Positions 1 to 7,121 of a DNA stretch of 7,939 bases are shown piece after piece. Numbering within the stretch: position 1 is the stretch's first letter; the number at the start of each line of letters is the position of its first letter. A program made the position numbers and the translations under genes. Below the pieces are notes generated by a model. The model was not told the origin of the DNA and did no database searches. It saw only the letters and a program-made list of their open reading frames with translations. Origin of the DNA: Holosporales bacterium (GTDB taxonomy: Bacteria > Pseudomonadota > Alphaproteobacteria > UBA3830 > JAIRMZ01); the NCBI GenBank assembly GCA_031258355.1, contig JAIRMZ010000034.1, positions 1 to 7,939 of the forward strand, given 5' to 3'.

Positions 1-52
1 GGACCTGCTCTGTCTCGGAAAAATTTGTGTCTACTATTGGCGCCTCAGGCAT
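1..52 (-). CDS. Possible N-terminal start of an unidentified protein, running off the window
   Basis: On the minus strand an ATG at 52-50 opens a frame reading MPEAPIVDTNFSETEQV up to the window edge. A purine-rich GAGGG lies 7 bases upstream of the ATG, a good Shine-Dalgarno spacing. A GTG further upstream at 76-74 is an alternative start in the same frame, and the frame is closed by a TGA at about 96-94. If real, it would be the next gene after dnaE in the same direction, about 190 bases downstream, and so might have its own promoter. Only 17 codons are visible, which is too few to name a family. It conflicts with the plus-strand open frame over the same bases. Confidence 0.25.
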   Translation of the reverse strand, partial: MPEAPIVDTNFSETEQV

Positions 53-185
53 CTGCGTACCCTCGATCTCTCTCACGCCTTTACTTACCGATCATCTCTG
101 TAAGGGTTGGGTTAGGAGGCTTTATCATTTAGGGATCAGTGTACCTTCTTCACCAGAAAATTTAGGCCTTGTTATTGGTCTTTAG
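3..185 (+). CDS. Possible C-terminal end of an unidentified protein, cut by the window edge
   Basis: This plus-strand frame is open from the left edge for 60 codons and stops at a TAG at 183-185. The translation ends in SVPSSPENLGLVIGL and alternates hydrophobic and polar residues in a protein-like way, but I recognise no family or motif. If real, it is the tail of a gene converging on dnaE, with 57 bases between the two stop codons. A hairpin followed by a short T run (204-244) lies 18 bases downstream, as expected for a plus-strand gene end. Against it, an open frame of this length at a window edge can occur by chance, and a competing minus-strand start with a fair ribosome binding site lies at 52. 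At most one of the two is likely real. Confidence 0.3.
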   Translation, partial: TCSVSEKFVSTIGASGICVPSISLTPLLTDHLCKGWVRRLYHLGISVPSSPENLGLVIGL

Positions 186-203
186 AGTCCAGAGAAAGTG
201 CGT

Positions 204-244
204 AAGATGGAAATGTTTCGTATCAACACCTCCCTCCATCTTTT
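204..244 (+). terminator. Hairpin with short T run between convergent gene ends
   Basis: AAGATGGA (204-211) is perfectly complementary to TCCATCTT (235-242), and TGTT (214-217) can pair with AACA (225-228) inside it. The stem is followed on the plus strand by two more T residues, giving CTTTT. This could terminate a plus-strand transcript from the left edge. The element overlaps the dnaE stop codon. On the minus strand the sequence after the stem (ACGCAC) lacks a T run, so it is a poor terminator for the dnaE operon. The large internal loop and short T tract make this a weak candidate. Confidence 0.3.
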
Positions 245-3200
245 AAGAAGACCTAAGCTCCGTCGTGATTTCTTGAACCCCGGGGAGAGCGCGTAAGTTG
301 GAAAGGTCTTGAAAGGAGAGGGTGTATTTCTTTGGAAGAAGGAATGTGTACTCTTCCCACGCCATAGACTTTATCCGAACAGAGATTGGACCAGGGGCTT
401 TCTCCTCGAAATAATGCGCCACTTCCTGAAGAGCAGTAGGGGAGGAAAGGGTCAAGGACACCCCACGCAAAAGGGTCATGAGCGCTTTGTCCAAGTCCTC
501 GGCCTCAACAGCCGTTAAACGGTGACTCTCTCTTTCGAATTTCGCAGTTAACGTAAGGAGTAGGCACTTCCCCTCCTCAAAAAGATCGTTGGCCTTCGCG
601 AGAAGCTCGGAAAAGACAAGACATTCGTCACTACCGCTTGCATCAGAAAAGCGTAAAAAGGCATACCGATGGCCAGAGCGGGCAACACGCTTTTGAAGGC
701 CCAGGACAACGCAAGCAAGTGTCATCCGTTCTTTTTTCTGTGTAAGCATGTCTTGCAATGAAGCGCCACCAAAGGACTTGAGCGCGTCCTGATACGTATC
801 TAACGGATGCGCCGAGAGATAAAAGCCAATGACTTGAAACTCGTTTTGGAGGCGGAGAAGGGGGGGCCAATCCGGTCCCTCCAGGAGTTCCCGTTTATAA
901 GCAGGCCGAAGTTCTTCCTCTCCAAAAAGCGAATGCTGTTGATGGGCTACCGCCACGGGACGATCGGGTTCAACTTGTTTTAGAATATCTTCTAAGTGCT
1001 CACTGAGAAGGCGGCGAGAGGGATGCAGTGTATCAAAAGCTCCCCCTAAAATCAGGACATCAACGACCCGTCGATTCGCGACCCGCGTATCAAACCGTCC
1101 GCAAAAATCGAAAATATCTTGGAAAGGTCCATGCGCTTCTCGTTCCTCGACAACTTGCTGCATGACTTGCCAACCACTTCCTTTAATCCCTGCCAGGCCA
1201 TAGCGAATAGCCGGCTGCCCTTTTTCTTCTGTGACAGAAAAAGCCGCTTCTGAATGGTTAATATCTGGAGGCAGCAGAGAAACACCAAGGCGAATCAACT
1301 CTCGCCGATAATTGGTCAACTTATCAATGTTTCCCATATCGCAAGTCATAAGCGTGGCCATAAACTCCAGGGGATAGTTCGCTTTCAAAAAAGCAGTTTG
1401 ATAAGCCAAAAGCGCGTAGGGAGCGGCGTGAGACTTATTAAAACCGTAATCTGCAAATTTTGCCATTTGCGCAAAGATTTGTTCTGCTACAGAGGTCTCG
1501 ACGCCATTTTCCTGCGTTCCTTCCAAGAAACGCTTCCGTTGAGCCTCCATCTCGGCATGAATCTTCTTTCCCATAGCGCGGCGCAAAAGGTCCGCTTGGC
1601 TAAGCGTATAATTTCCTAAGGCCTGAGCGATTTGCATCACCTGTTCTTGGTAAACCATAACTCCGTAAGTCGCCGAGAGAATGGGTTCGAGCTTTGGGTG
1701 AAGGAAGCGCACTTCCTCTTGGCCGTGCTTACAAGCAATGTAACGCGGAATATCGTCCATTGGTCCTGGACGAAAAAGGGCAACCAAGGCGATGAGGTCT
1801 TCAAAGCGATCCGGACGAAGATTCCGGACAACTTCCTGCATTCCCCCACTTTCTAATTGGAAAACACCAATCGTCTCTACACGATGCAATAGGGCGAAGG
1901 TCTTCGCATCATCTAAAGGAATCTCGGAAAGACGGAGTTCTATACCTCGAGTACATAGTAAATCGACGGTTTTTTGCAGAACTGTAAGCGTTTTGAGGCC
2001 CAAAAAATCGAATTTAATCAATCCTGTTTTTTCAACATATTTCATGTCAAATTGTGTAACAGGAATGTCCGATCTGGGATCTTTGTAAAGAGGAACAACC
2101 TCTTCTAAAGGGGCATCTGAGATGACGATACCTGCTGCATGAGTGGAGGCATGACGATACAGACCCTCCAGCTTTAACGCGATTGAGACAAGGCGCTCGA
2201 TTTGGGGATCTTCCTCTATCTCTTTCTGAAAAACAGGTTCACGTTTTATAGCTTCTGTCAGCGTGACAGGATGTGCTGGATTGTTCGGCACAAGTTTGCA
2301 CAATTTATCGACGTACCCATAAGGCAATCCGAGAACACGACCAACATCACGAAGAACCGCACGTGCCTGCAATTTGCCAAATGTAATAATCTGTGCAACA
2401 TGATCCTCCCCATATTTTTGGCGGACATACGCGATAACTTCGTCACGGCGATCTTGGCAAAAATCGATATCAAAATCCGGCAAAGAAATACGCTCCGGAT
2501 TGAGAAAACGCTCAAAAATCAATGAAAAGCGAATGGGATCTATATCTGTAATTGTTAGCGACCAGGCAACAAGGGATCCCGCACCCGATCCTCGTCCTGG
2601 GCCAACAGGAATCTGTTGATTCTTGGCCCATTGAACGAAATCTGCCACAACCAGGAAGTAACCGGGAAAGCCCATCTGCTCAATAACCTGTAATTCATAA
2701 GCGAAACGCTTCTCGTAGTGAGCACACCCTGCTTCCTCCGAAGGGAAAGCGTGAAAATCGACCGTCTGAAGCCTTTTTTGTAAGCCTTGATGGGCAACCT
2801 CTCTCAGGATTTCGGCCTCTGTCCTTTCTGATTCTCGATAAGCCTTAGGAAAGACGGTTTTTTGAGGTTGAACGGCAAAGGCGCAGCGTTGCGCGATAAC
2901 TGCCGTGTTGGCGATGGCCTCAGGAAGATCCGCAAAAAGTGTGCACATCTCTTCTTGCGATTTAAAGAAGTACGCCTCTGAAGACGTCTGTCGTTCGGTA
3001 TCTGCCAGAACAACGCCTTGTGCGATGCACAGCAAAGCATCATGCGCATCGAACATGTCTGGTGTAGCGTAAAACACCGCATTTGTTGCAACAATCGGGA
3101 TATCTAAGGAAAAAGCTAAATCGAGCATCGGTTCCTCGATCGCCTGTTCTTGACTCAGACCATGCCGCATAATTTCAACATAAAGACGGTCCCCAAAGAG

Positions 3201-3698
3201 GTCTTTCATGTGCATGAGATATTGTTTAGCTTCTGTGGAATTTTTATCGAGCAAAAAGCGTCCGATACTGCCAAAAACCCCAGAAGTTAGCGCAATCAAC
3301 CCTGCGGTATGCGTCGCCAAAAGGGCACCGGGAATCTCTGGCCAGTCTGTATGCGACGAATGCAGATGCGCCTGACTGACGAGCATTGAAAGATGGCGAT
3401 AGCCCTCCGCATTTTGCGCTAACAGCAATAGGGATGTTGGGGCCCGCGCCGTTCCTTCTCTGAGGCCCGGATGCGCAACATTAAGGAGGCAACCAATGAT
3501 AGGCTGAATGCCGGCTGCTACGGCCTTTTCAGAAAACATCAAAGCGCCAAAAAGATTGTTACGATCTGTTAAGGCGATCGCCGGCATCTTGTGCTGTTTG
3601 GCAAGCTCCAGAAGGGCGGGAATTTTGATGGCTCCCTCAGCAAGGGAATAAGCAGAATGGGCTCGCAGGTGGAGAAAGGGAGCGGCTACATCTGTCAT
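243..3698 (-). CDS. dnaE: DNA polymerase III alpha subunit, the replicative polymerase catalytic chain
   Basis: DnaE is the C-family polymerase that copies both strands at the replication fork in the cytoplasm. The 1151 aa length matches the roughly 1160 aa E. coli protein. The N-terminal PHP domain begins at FLHLRAHSAYSL (8-19). The palm carries VGPGRGSGAGSL (365-376), PDFDIDFC (407-414) with presumed catalytic D410 and D412, and KFDFLGLKTL (562-571) with the third aspartate D564. YGFNKSHAAPYALLAYQT (751-768) is also typical. QHSLF (921-925) fits the sliding-clamp-binding consensus at the position where E. coli has QADMF, and an OB-fold follows at about 990-1065. In PHP motif 1, R12 stands where nuclease-active PHP domains have His, as in E. 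coli, so proofreading is presumably done by a separate epsilon subunit (inference). The ATG lies 8 bases after lolD, and its ribosome binding site AGGGA (3704-3708) overlaps the lolD stop, suggesting translational coupling. The gene is complete. Confidence 0.98.
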   Translation of the reverse strand: MTDVAAPFLHLRAHSAYSLAEGAIKIPALLELAKQHKMPAIALTDRNNLFGALMFSEKAVAAGIQPIIGCLLNVAHPGLREGTARAPTSLLLLAQNAEGYRHLSMLVSQAHLHSSHTDWPEIPGALLATHTAGLIALTSGVFGSIGRFLLDKNSTEAKQYLMHMKDLFGDRLYVEIMRHGLSQEQAIEEPMLDLAFSLDIPIVATNAVFYATPDMFDAHDALLCIAQGVVLADTERQTSSEAYFFKSQEEMCTLFADLPEAIANTAVIAQRCAFAVQPQKTVFPKAYRESERTEAEILREVAHQGLQKRLQTVDFHAFPSEEAGCAHYEKRFAYELQVIEQMGFPGYFLVVADFVQWAKNQQIPVGPGRGSGAGSLVAWSLTITDIDPIRFSLIFERFLNPERISLPDFDIDFCQDRRDEVIAYVRQKYGEDHVAQIITFGKLQARAVLRDVGRVLGLPYGYVDKLCKLVPNNPAHPVTLTEAIKREPVFQKEIEEDPQIERLVSIALKLEGLYRHASTHAAGIVISDAPLEEVVPLYKDPRSDIPVTQFDMKYVEKTGLIKFDFLGLKTLTVLQKTVDLLCTRGIELRLSEIPLDDAKTFALLHRVETIGVFQLESGGMQEVVRNLRPDRFEDLIALVALFRPGPMDDIPRYIACKHGQEEVRFLHPKLEPILSATYGVMVYQEQVMQIAQALGNYTLSQADLLRRAMGKKIHAEMEAQRKRFLEGTQENGVETSVAEQIFAQMAKFADYGFNKSHAAPYALLAYQTAFLKANYPLEFMATLMTCDMGNIDKLTNYRRELIRLGVSLLPPDINHSEAAFSVTEEKGQPAIRYGLAGIKGSGWQVMQQVVEEREAHGPFQDIFDFCGRFDTRVANRRVVDVLILGGAFDTLHPSRRLLSEHLEDILKQVEPDRPVAVAHQQHSLFGEEELRPAYKRELLEGPDWPPLLRLQNEFQVIGFYLSAHPLDTYQDALKSFGGASLQDMLTQKKERMTLACVVLGLQKRVARSGHRYAFLRFSDASGSDECLVFSELLAKANDLFEEGKCLLLTLTAKFERESHRLTAVEAEDLDKALMTLLRGVSLTLSSPTALQEVAHYFEEKAPGPISVRIKSMAWEEYTFLLPKKYTLSFQDLSNLRALPGVQEITTELRSS

Positions 3699-3706
3699 GG
3701 CTTTCC

Positions 3707-4390
3707 CTAAGCGTTATGGAGAACGCCGTTTTGTAATTGTACGCGCCGATCCAAGCAGTGCGCAAACTCAATGTTGTGTGTGGCGATCAAGGCGGAAAAA
3801 TGCCAAGTTTTGGACAAGGTGACAAGATCTTGGATCAGGGCCTGAGCAGTTTTTCCATCCAGGTTCCCTGTAGGCTCATCAGCCAAAAGTAAGGCGGGTG
3901 TGTTTGCTAAGGCACGAGCGACGGCAATACGTTGCTGTTCTCCTCCAGAAAGCGCGCTAGGCAAATGATGAGCGCGTGGTACAAGCCCAAGTTGCTCGAG
4001 CAATGTCCATGCACGCGCTTCTGCTTCTTTGACAGATGTTCCAACAAGACGTTGAGGGAGAACAATATTCTCAAGGGCTGTTAATTCCGGCATCAAGTGG
4101 TGGAATTGGTAGACAAAGCCGATGTGGTGCCGGCGCCATTGTGTCCGCATAGTGTCCGTCGCTCGAGAACAAGATTCTCCGAGGAGATAAAGAGCTCCTG
4201 TATCTGGCTGATCGAGAAGCCCAGCAATATGGAGGAGGGTCGACTTTCCAGTCCCGGAAGGGCCAAGGAGGGCCACCATCTCTCCTCGAGATACCGTTAA
4301 GGAAACACCCTGCAAAACGGCAAGTGACCCTTGTGCACTTTTATAGCTCTTGTAAATCTTTTCTAGTTTCAGCGTTTCTTCTGGACGCAT
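3707..4390 (-). CDS. lolD: Lipoprotein-release ABC transporter ATP-binding subunit LolD
   Basis: LolD is the cytoplasmic ATPase of the Lol complex, which powers extraction of outer-membrane lipoproteins from the inner membrane and their hand-over to periplasmic LolA. The 227 aa protein is a complete single ABC domain: Walker [10 protein letters not shown] (43-51), Q-loop YQ (94-95) within [19 protein letters not shown], signature LSGGEQQR (147-154), Walker B LLLADEP (167-173) with D171 and E172, D-loop GNLD (175-178) and switch His H205. The [15 protein letters not shown] stretch and size fit the LolD/MacB-like branch, and the adjacent LolC-type permease settles the assignment. The ATG at 4390 lies 15 bases after lolC and is preceded by AAAGGT (4398-4403), with 8 bases between AAGG and the start. 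Its TAG stop overlaps the dnaE ribosome binding site. Nothing appears missing or broken. Confidence 0.96.
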   Translation of the reverse strand: MRPEETLKLEKIYKSYKSAQGSLAVLQGVSLTVSRGEMVALLGPSGTGKSTLLHIAGLLDQPDTGALYLLGESCSRATDTMRTQWRRHHIGFVYQFHHLMPELTALENIVLPQRLVGTSVKEAEARAWTLLEQLGLVPRAHHLPSALSGGEQQRIAVARALANTPALLLADEPTGNLDGKTAQALIQDLVTLSKTWHFSALIATHNIEFAHCLDRRVQLQNGVLHNA

Positions 4391-4405
4391 AGGATCTACC
4401 TTTTC

Positions 4406-5665
4406 TTATTCGTAGCGCAACACTTCCACTGGTTCACAACGGCTCGCCTTCCAAGCAGGATAAAGTGTGGCGAGGAAGGAAAAGAGTAGAGCGGTCAAAA
4501 CCGTGATTGTCACATCCTTCACATCCAATTGAGCGGGAAGTGTGGAGAGAAAATACACTTCCTCTGGGAAAAGGTTTGTTTTGAGAAGATGCTCCAGGCC
4601 TTTGCGAATGGCTTCGATGTTCCAGGTGAACAAAAGACCAAATCCAAGGCCAGAAAGCGTGCCGACTGTTCCGATAAAAGCGCCAATCATAAAGAAAATA
4701 CGCAGAATGCTTCCGCGTGTGACTCCTAATGTCCTGAGGATGGCGATATCCTTCATCTTGTCACGGACAAGCATGACCATGCTGGAGATGATGTTGAAAC
4801 TAGCCACTAGAACCATGAGAGAGAGAATCAGGAAGAGAACATTGCGCTGAACTTCAACAGCTCCCATAAAAGTCTTGTTCATGTGCTGCCAGTCCGCTAC
4901 CTCCATCAGGGGGTCAAGACACTCTCGAATGCCTGCCGTTGTTTGTGCAAGACGAAGAGGGTCCTGTACGACGACCTCTAAGGTATCGACGCTATCTGGA
5001 GCACGAAATAAGCGTTGCGCTAAGGATAGAGGGATGAAAATGATATGCCCATCATAGTCGCGCATGCCTACTTCAAAGATGGCCTCTACTCTCAGGGTTT
5101 TCGCACGAGGGATAAGTCCGAATCCTGTCTCAGAGAACTCTGGGGCAATAAGGGTAATCTTTTCTCCAACGCGCACATGGAGACGTTGCGCAAGTTTCTT
5201 CCCCAGGAGGCATCCTGTAGCGATCCCCTCTTCTTCCTGTCCGAATGCTTCAAGGGAGCCTGCGACGAGACCATCCAGAATCGGCTGTTTTGTCGCCAGA
5301 TCTTGTGGAGTCATACCCTGCACTAATACACCGAGAATGCGGGAGTTTACGGTAATCATCGCCTGGCGTTGGACCATAGGGAGGACTTGAATCACGTTAG
5401 GACAAGAGGAGATTCGCTGCGTTATGGCAGTATAATCCTGGATCCCATAAGGAGCCTGGACCGCCAGATGCCCATTGAACCCGACAATACGATTCATGAA
5501 CTCGATCTTGAAGCCGTTCATGACGGCCGTCACGATGATGAGTGTTGCGACGCCTAAAGCAATGCCAAGATATGCGAAACCTGAGACGACGGAAATGAAG
5601 CGCTCTCGTCTCTTCGCACGGATATAGCGCCAGGCAAGGAAACGCTCTGTCGCATCGAATAGCAC
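4406..5665 (-). CDS. lolC: Lipoprotein-release ABC transporter permease, LolC/LolE family
   Basis: This inner-membrane permease partners LolD to release lipoproteins to LolA. The 419 aa sequence has the family layout: a cytoplasmic start with FLAWRYIRAKRRERFISVVS, a first membrane helix at about 26-48, a long periplasmic domain at about 49-272, and three C-terminal helices at about 273-299, 320-347 and 384-405 (FtsX-type core, ending WKASRCEPVEVLRYE). The stretch IAPEFSETGFGLIPRAKT (173-190) sits where E. coli LolC has the proline-rich hook that binds LolA; equating them is inference. Only one permease gene is present in the window, consistent with a homodimer instead of separate LolC and LolE, but a second copy elsewhere cannot be excluded. 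The start is GTG at 5665-5663, one base after the proS TGA. No Shine-Dalgarno sequence is evident, an in-frame stop closes the frame 27 bases upstream, and no ATG lies near, so coupled re-initiation after proS is likely. Confidence 0.95.
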   Translation of the reverse strand: MLFDATERFLAWRYIRAKRRERFISVVSGFAYLGIALGVATLIIVTAVMNGFKIEFMNRIVGFNGHLAVQAPYGIQDYTAITQRISSCPNVIQVLPMVQRQAMITVNSRILGVLVQGMTPQDLATKQPILDGLVAGSLEAFGQEEEGIATGCLLGKKLAQRLHVRVGEKITLIAPEFSETGFGLIPRAKTLRVEAIFEVGMRDYDGHIIFIPLSLAQRLFRAPDSVDTLEVVVQDPLRLAQTTAGIRECLDPLMEVADWQHMNKTFMGAVEVQRNVLFLILSLMVLVASFNIISSMVMLVRDKMKDIAILRTLGVTRGSILRIFFMIGAFIGTVGTLSGLGFGLLFTWNIEAIRKGLEHLLKTNLFPEEVYFLSTLPAQLDVKDVTITVLTALLFSFLATLYPAWKASRCEPVEVLRYE

Positions 5666-5666
5666 G

Positions 5667-6947
5667 TCACAACGGCTGGAAGAAGTTCATCAAGCTCTCT
5701 GATGTATGCTCTTGGACTCTCCCTGTGCTTCGCTTCTTTAGCTCGATTTTTCCTTGCGCGGCCTTTTGGGGACCGACCCAGATCTGCCAAGGGAGGCCTA
5801 TCAAGTCCATATTGGCCAATTTGACCCCAGGACGTTCTGGCCGATCATCATAAAGGACAGAGATATTTGCTGCGCATAACCGCCCATATAGGGTTTCAGC
5901 GATCTCCTTGCAGGAAATGTCTTCCTCCTGAAAATTAACCAATCCCACATGGAAAGGAGCAACAGACTCTGGCCAAATGATTCCGTTCTTGTCGTGAGAA
6001 GACTCGATAATGGCTCCCACTAACCGCGAAACACCAATTCCATAGGACCCCATTTCTGGATAAATAGGCGTTCCTTCTGGTCCCATTACAGAGACTCCCA
6101 TAGATTTTGTGTATTTTGTCCCGAAATAGAAGACATGGCCGACCTCAATGCCTCGTGACTGACGTAAACGTTGTTCGGGCACAGGACAAGTACGCGGATC
6201 GTATTTCTCTTCCGCAACGGCGTAGATTGATGTCAAATCCTCATGTTTCGTCTGCTCAGAATTATCCAAAACAGCGTCGTAGTATAGGAGGCTTTCTCCC
6301 GTCTCCGCGAGAATTTGAAACTCGTGGCTCATGTCTCCTCCAATGGCGCCAGAATCTGCACGAACTGGGATGGGCGTGAGCCCCATACGACGAAAGGTCT
6401 TTAGATAAGACCCAAAAACAGCCTGGTAAGTCCGTTCTGCTCCCGCTTTGTCAATATCGAAAGAATATCCATCCTTCATCAAAAACTCACGCCCACGCAT
6501 CACACCAAAGCGTGGGCGAATCTCATCACGAAATTTCCATTGGATTTGAAACAGATTTTGCGGAAGTTGCCGATAGCTTTTTACAAAACGCTGAAAAATA
6601 TCTGTTACTTGTTCTTCGTTTGTGGGACCATAGAGCAGTTCGTGGTCTCGTCGATCTTTAAAGCGCAGCATTTCCTCTCCGTAAGAGTTATAGCGCCCAC
6701 TGGCTAACCACAATTTTGCTGGTTGTACGGTCGACAGAAGAACTTGGTTGGCGCCAATGGCCTCTTGCTCCTCTGAGATGATCTTGGCAACTTTTGTTAG
6801 CGTCCGCAGTCCAAGGGGGAGCCAAGAATAAATCCCTGCTGTTGTTTGGGTTACAAGCCCAGCACGCAACATCAATTGGTGGGATACAATCGTTGCCTCG
6901 GCGGGTGCTTCTTTCAATGTCGGCAAGAAATACTGGCTCCAACGCAT
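5667..6947 (-). CDS. proS: Prolyl-tRNA synthetase, short form without the editing insertion
   Basis: ProRS is the cytoplasmic class II enzyme that charges tRNA-Pro with proline. From the ATG at 6947 it is 426 aa and starts MRWSQYFLPTLKEAPAEAT, which matches family N-termini. AGIYSWLPLG (37-46) belongs to the motif 1 region and GPTNEE (107-112) is the substrate-pocket loop. Motif 2 runs about 137-163 (WKFRDEIRPRFG, then RGREFLMKDGYSF), ADSGAIGGDMSHEF spans 197-210, and motif 3 is GSYGIGVSRLVGAIIE (300-315) with R308. An anticodon-binding domain covers about 332-426. E. coli ProRS is 572 aa with an editing domain of about 180 aa between motifs 2 and 3; here only a short linker is present, as known for alphaproteobacterial ProRS. 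Clearance of Ala-tRNA-Pro would then need a separate trans-editing protein (inference). A TTG start at 7040 would add 31 residues unlike the family and lacks support; GGGGAGG just before the ATG favours 6947. It is the first gene of the operon. Confidence 0.97.
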   Translation of the reverse strand: MRWSQYFLPTLKEAPAEATIVSHQLMLRAGLVTQTTAGIYSWLPLGLRTLTKVAKIISEEQEAIGANQVLLSTVQPAKLWLASGRYNSYGEEMLRFKDRRDHELLYGPTNEEQVTDIFQRFVKSYRQLPQNLFQIQWKFRDEIRPRFGVMRGREFLMKDGYSFDIDKAGAERTYQAVFGSYLKTFRRMGLTPIPVRADSGAIGGDMSHEFQILAETGESLLYYDAVLDNSEQTKHEDLTSIYAVAEEKYDPRTCPVPEQRLRQSRGIEVGHVFYFGTKYTKSMGVSVMGPEGTPIYPEMGSYGIGVSRLVGAIIESSHDKNGIIWPESVAPFHVGLVNFQEEDISCKEIAETLYGRLCAANISVLYDDRPERPGVKLANMDLIGLPWQIWVGPQKAAQGKIELKKRSTGRVQEHTSESLMNFFQPL

Positions 6948-6950
6948 AAA

Positions 6951-6957
6951 CCTCCCC
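6951..6957 (-). promoter_or_regulatory. proS ribosome binding site that fixes the start
   Basis: Read on the minus strand, these bases are GGGGAGG, a strong match to the anti-Shine-Dalgarno sequence, followed by TTT and then the ATG at 6947. The 3-base spacing is shorter than usual, but the match and the family-like N-terminus make this the likely initiation site in preference to the upstream TTG at 7040. No convincing minus-strand promoter was found between here and the tRNA. Confidence 0.7.
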
Positions 6958-7006
6958 GACAAGCTCTTTCCTTCTACTTCAGATCCCCAGAAAAATCCAG
7001 AGAGAT

Positions 7007-7035
7007 TTGAAAAACAAGGAAGAACATGGTACTCG
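7007..7035 (+). promoter_or_regulatory. Possible promoter of tRNA-Arg
   Basis: TTGAAA (7007-7012) is a good -35 match, followed by 17 bases and TACTCG (7030-7035), a poor -10 hexamer preceded by TGG, which gives the TGn of an extended -10. The expected start point, about 7 bases downstream near 7042, lies just ahead of the first tRNA base at 7045. The weak -10 is the main doubt. The element lies inside the divergent proS leader region, so the two transcription units would share this short stretch. Confidence 0.35.
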
Positions 7036-7044
7036 GACAAAGGA

Positions 7045-7121
7045 GCGTCCTTAGCTCAGTTGGATAGAGCGTCGGCCTTCTAAGCCGAATGTCGCAGGTT
7101 CGAATCCTGCAGGACGCGCCA
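7045..7121 (+). tRNA. tRNA-Arg, anticodon TCT, with encoded CCA
   Basis: A full cloverleaf can be folded by eye. The acceptor stem is GCGTCCT (7045-7051) with AGGACGC (7111-7117). The D stem is GCTC/GAGC with loop AGTTGGATA (7058-7066). The anticodon stem is TCGGC (7072-7076) with GCCGA (7084-7088), and the loop CTTCTAA has anticodon TCT at 7079-7081. The variable loop has 5 bases, and the T stem GCAGG/CCTGC encloses TTCGAAT (7099-7105). All stems pair perfectly. Discriminator G is 7118, and CCA is encoded at 7119-7121. The anticodon reads AGA (and probably AGG) arginine codons; A20 (7064) and C35 (7080) are the known arginine identity bases. It is divergent from proS and points towards the gene at 7305. 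I see no clear terminator after it. Confidence 0.98.

Noticed and set aside
1254..1619. Plus-strand open frame of 121 codons antisense to dnaE
   Set aside because: It lies wholly within the strongly conserved dnaE coding sequence, and its translation shows no domain pattern or upstream signals.
2202..2525. Plus-strand open frame of 107 codons antisense to the dnaE palm region
   Set aside because: It is a shadow of the dnaE codons for the catalytic palm. The composition is cysteine- and asparagine-rich with no recognisable motif.
5554..5790. Minus-strand open frame of 78 codons spanning the proS-lolC junction
   Set aside because: It is an off-frame reading of the ends of both real genes (it reads ELLPAVVTCYSMRQ through the junction), and both genes are fully accounted for.
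6948..7040. N-terminal extension of proS from a TTG at 7040
   Set aside because: The 31 extra residues are unlike ProRS N-termini and overlap the probable tRNA promoter. The ATG at 6947 has a strong GGGGAGG site and the family-typical start.
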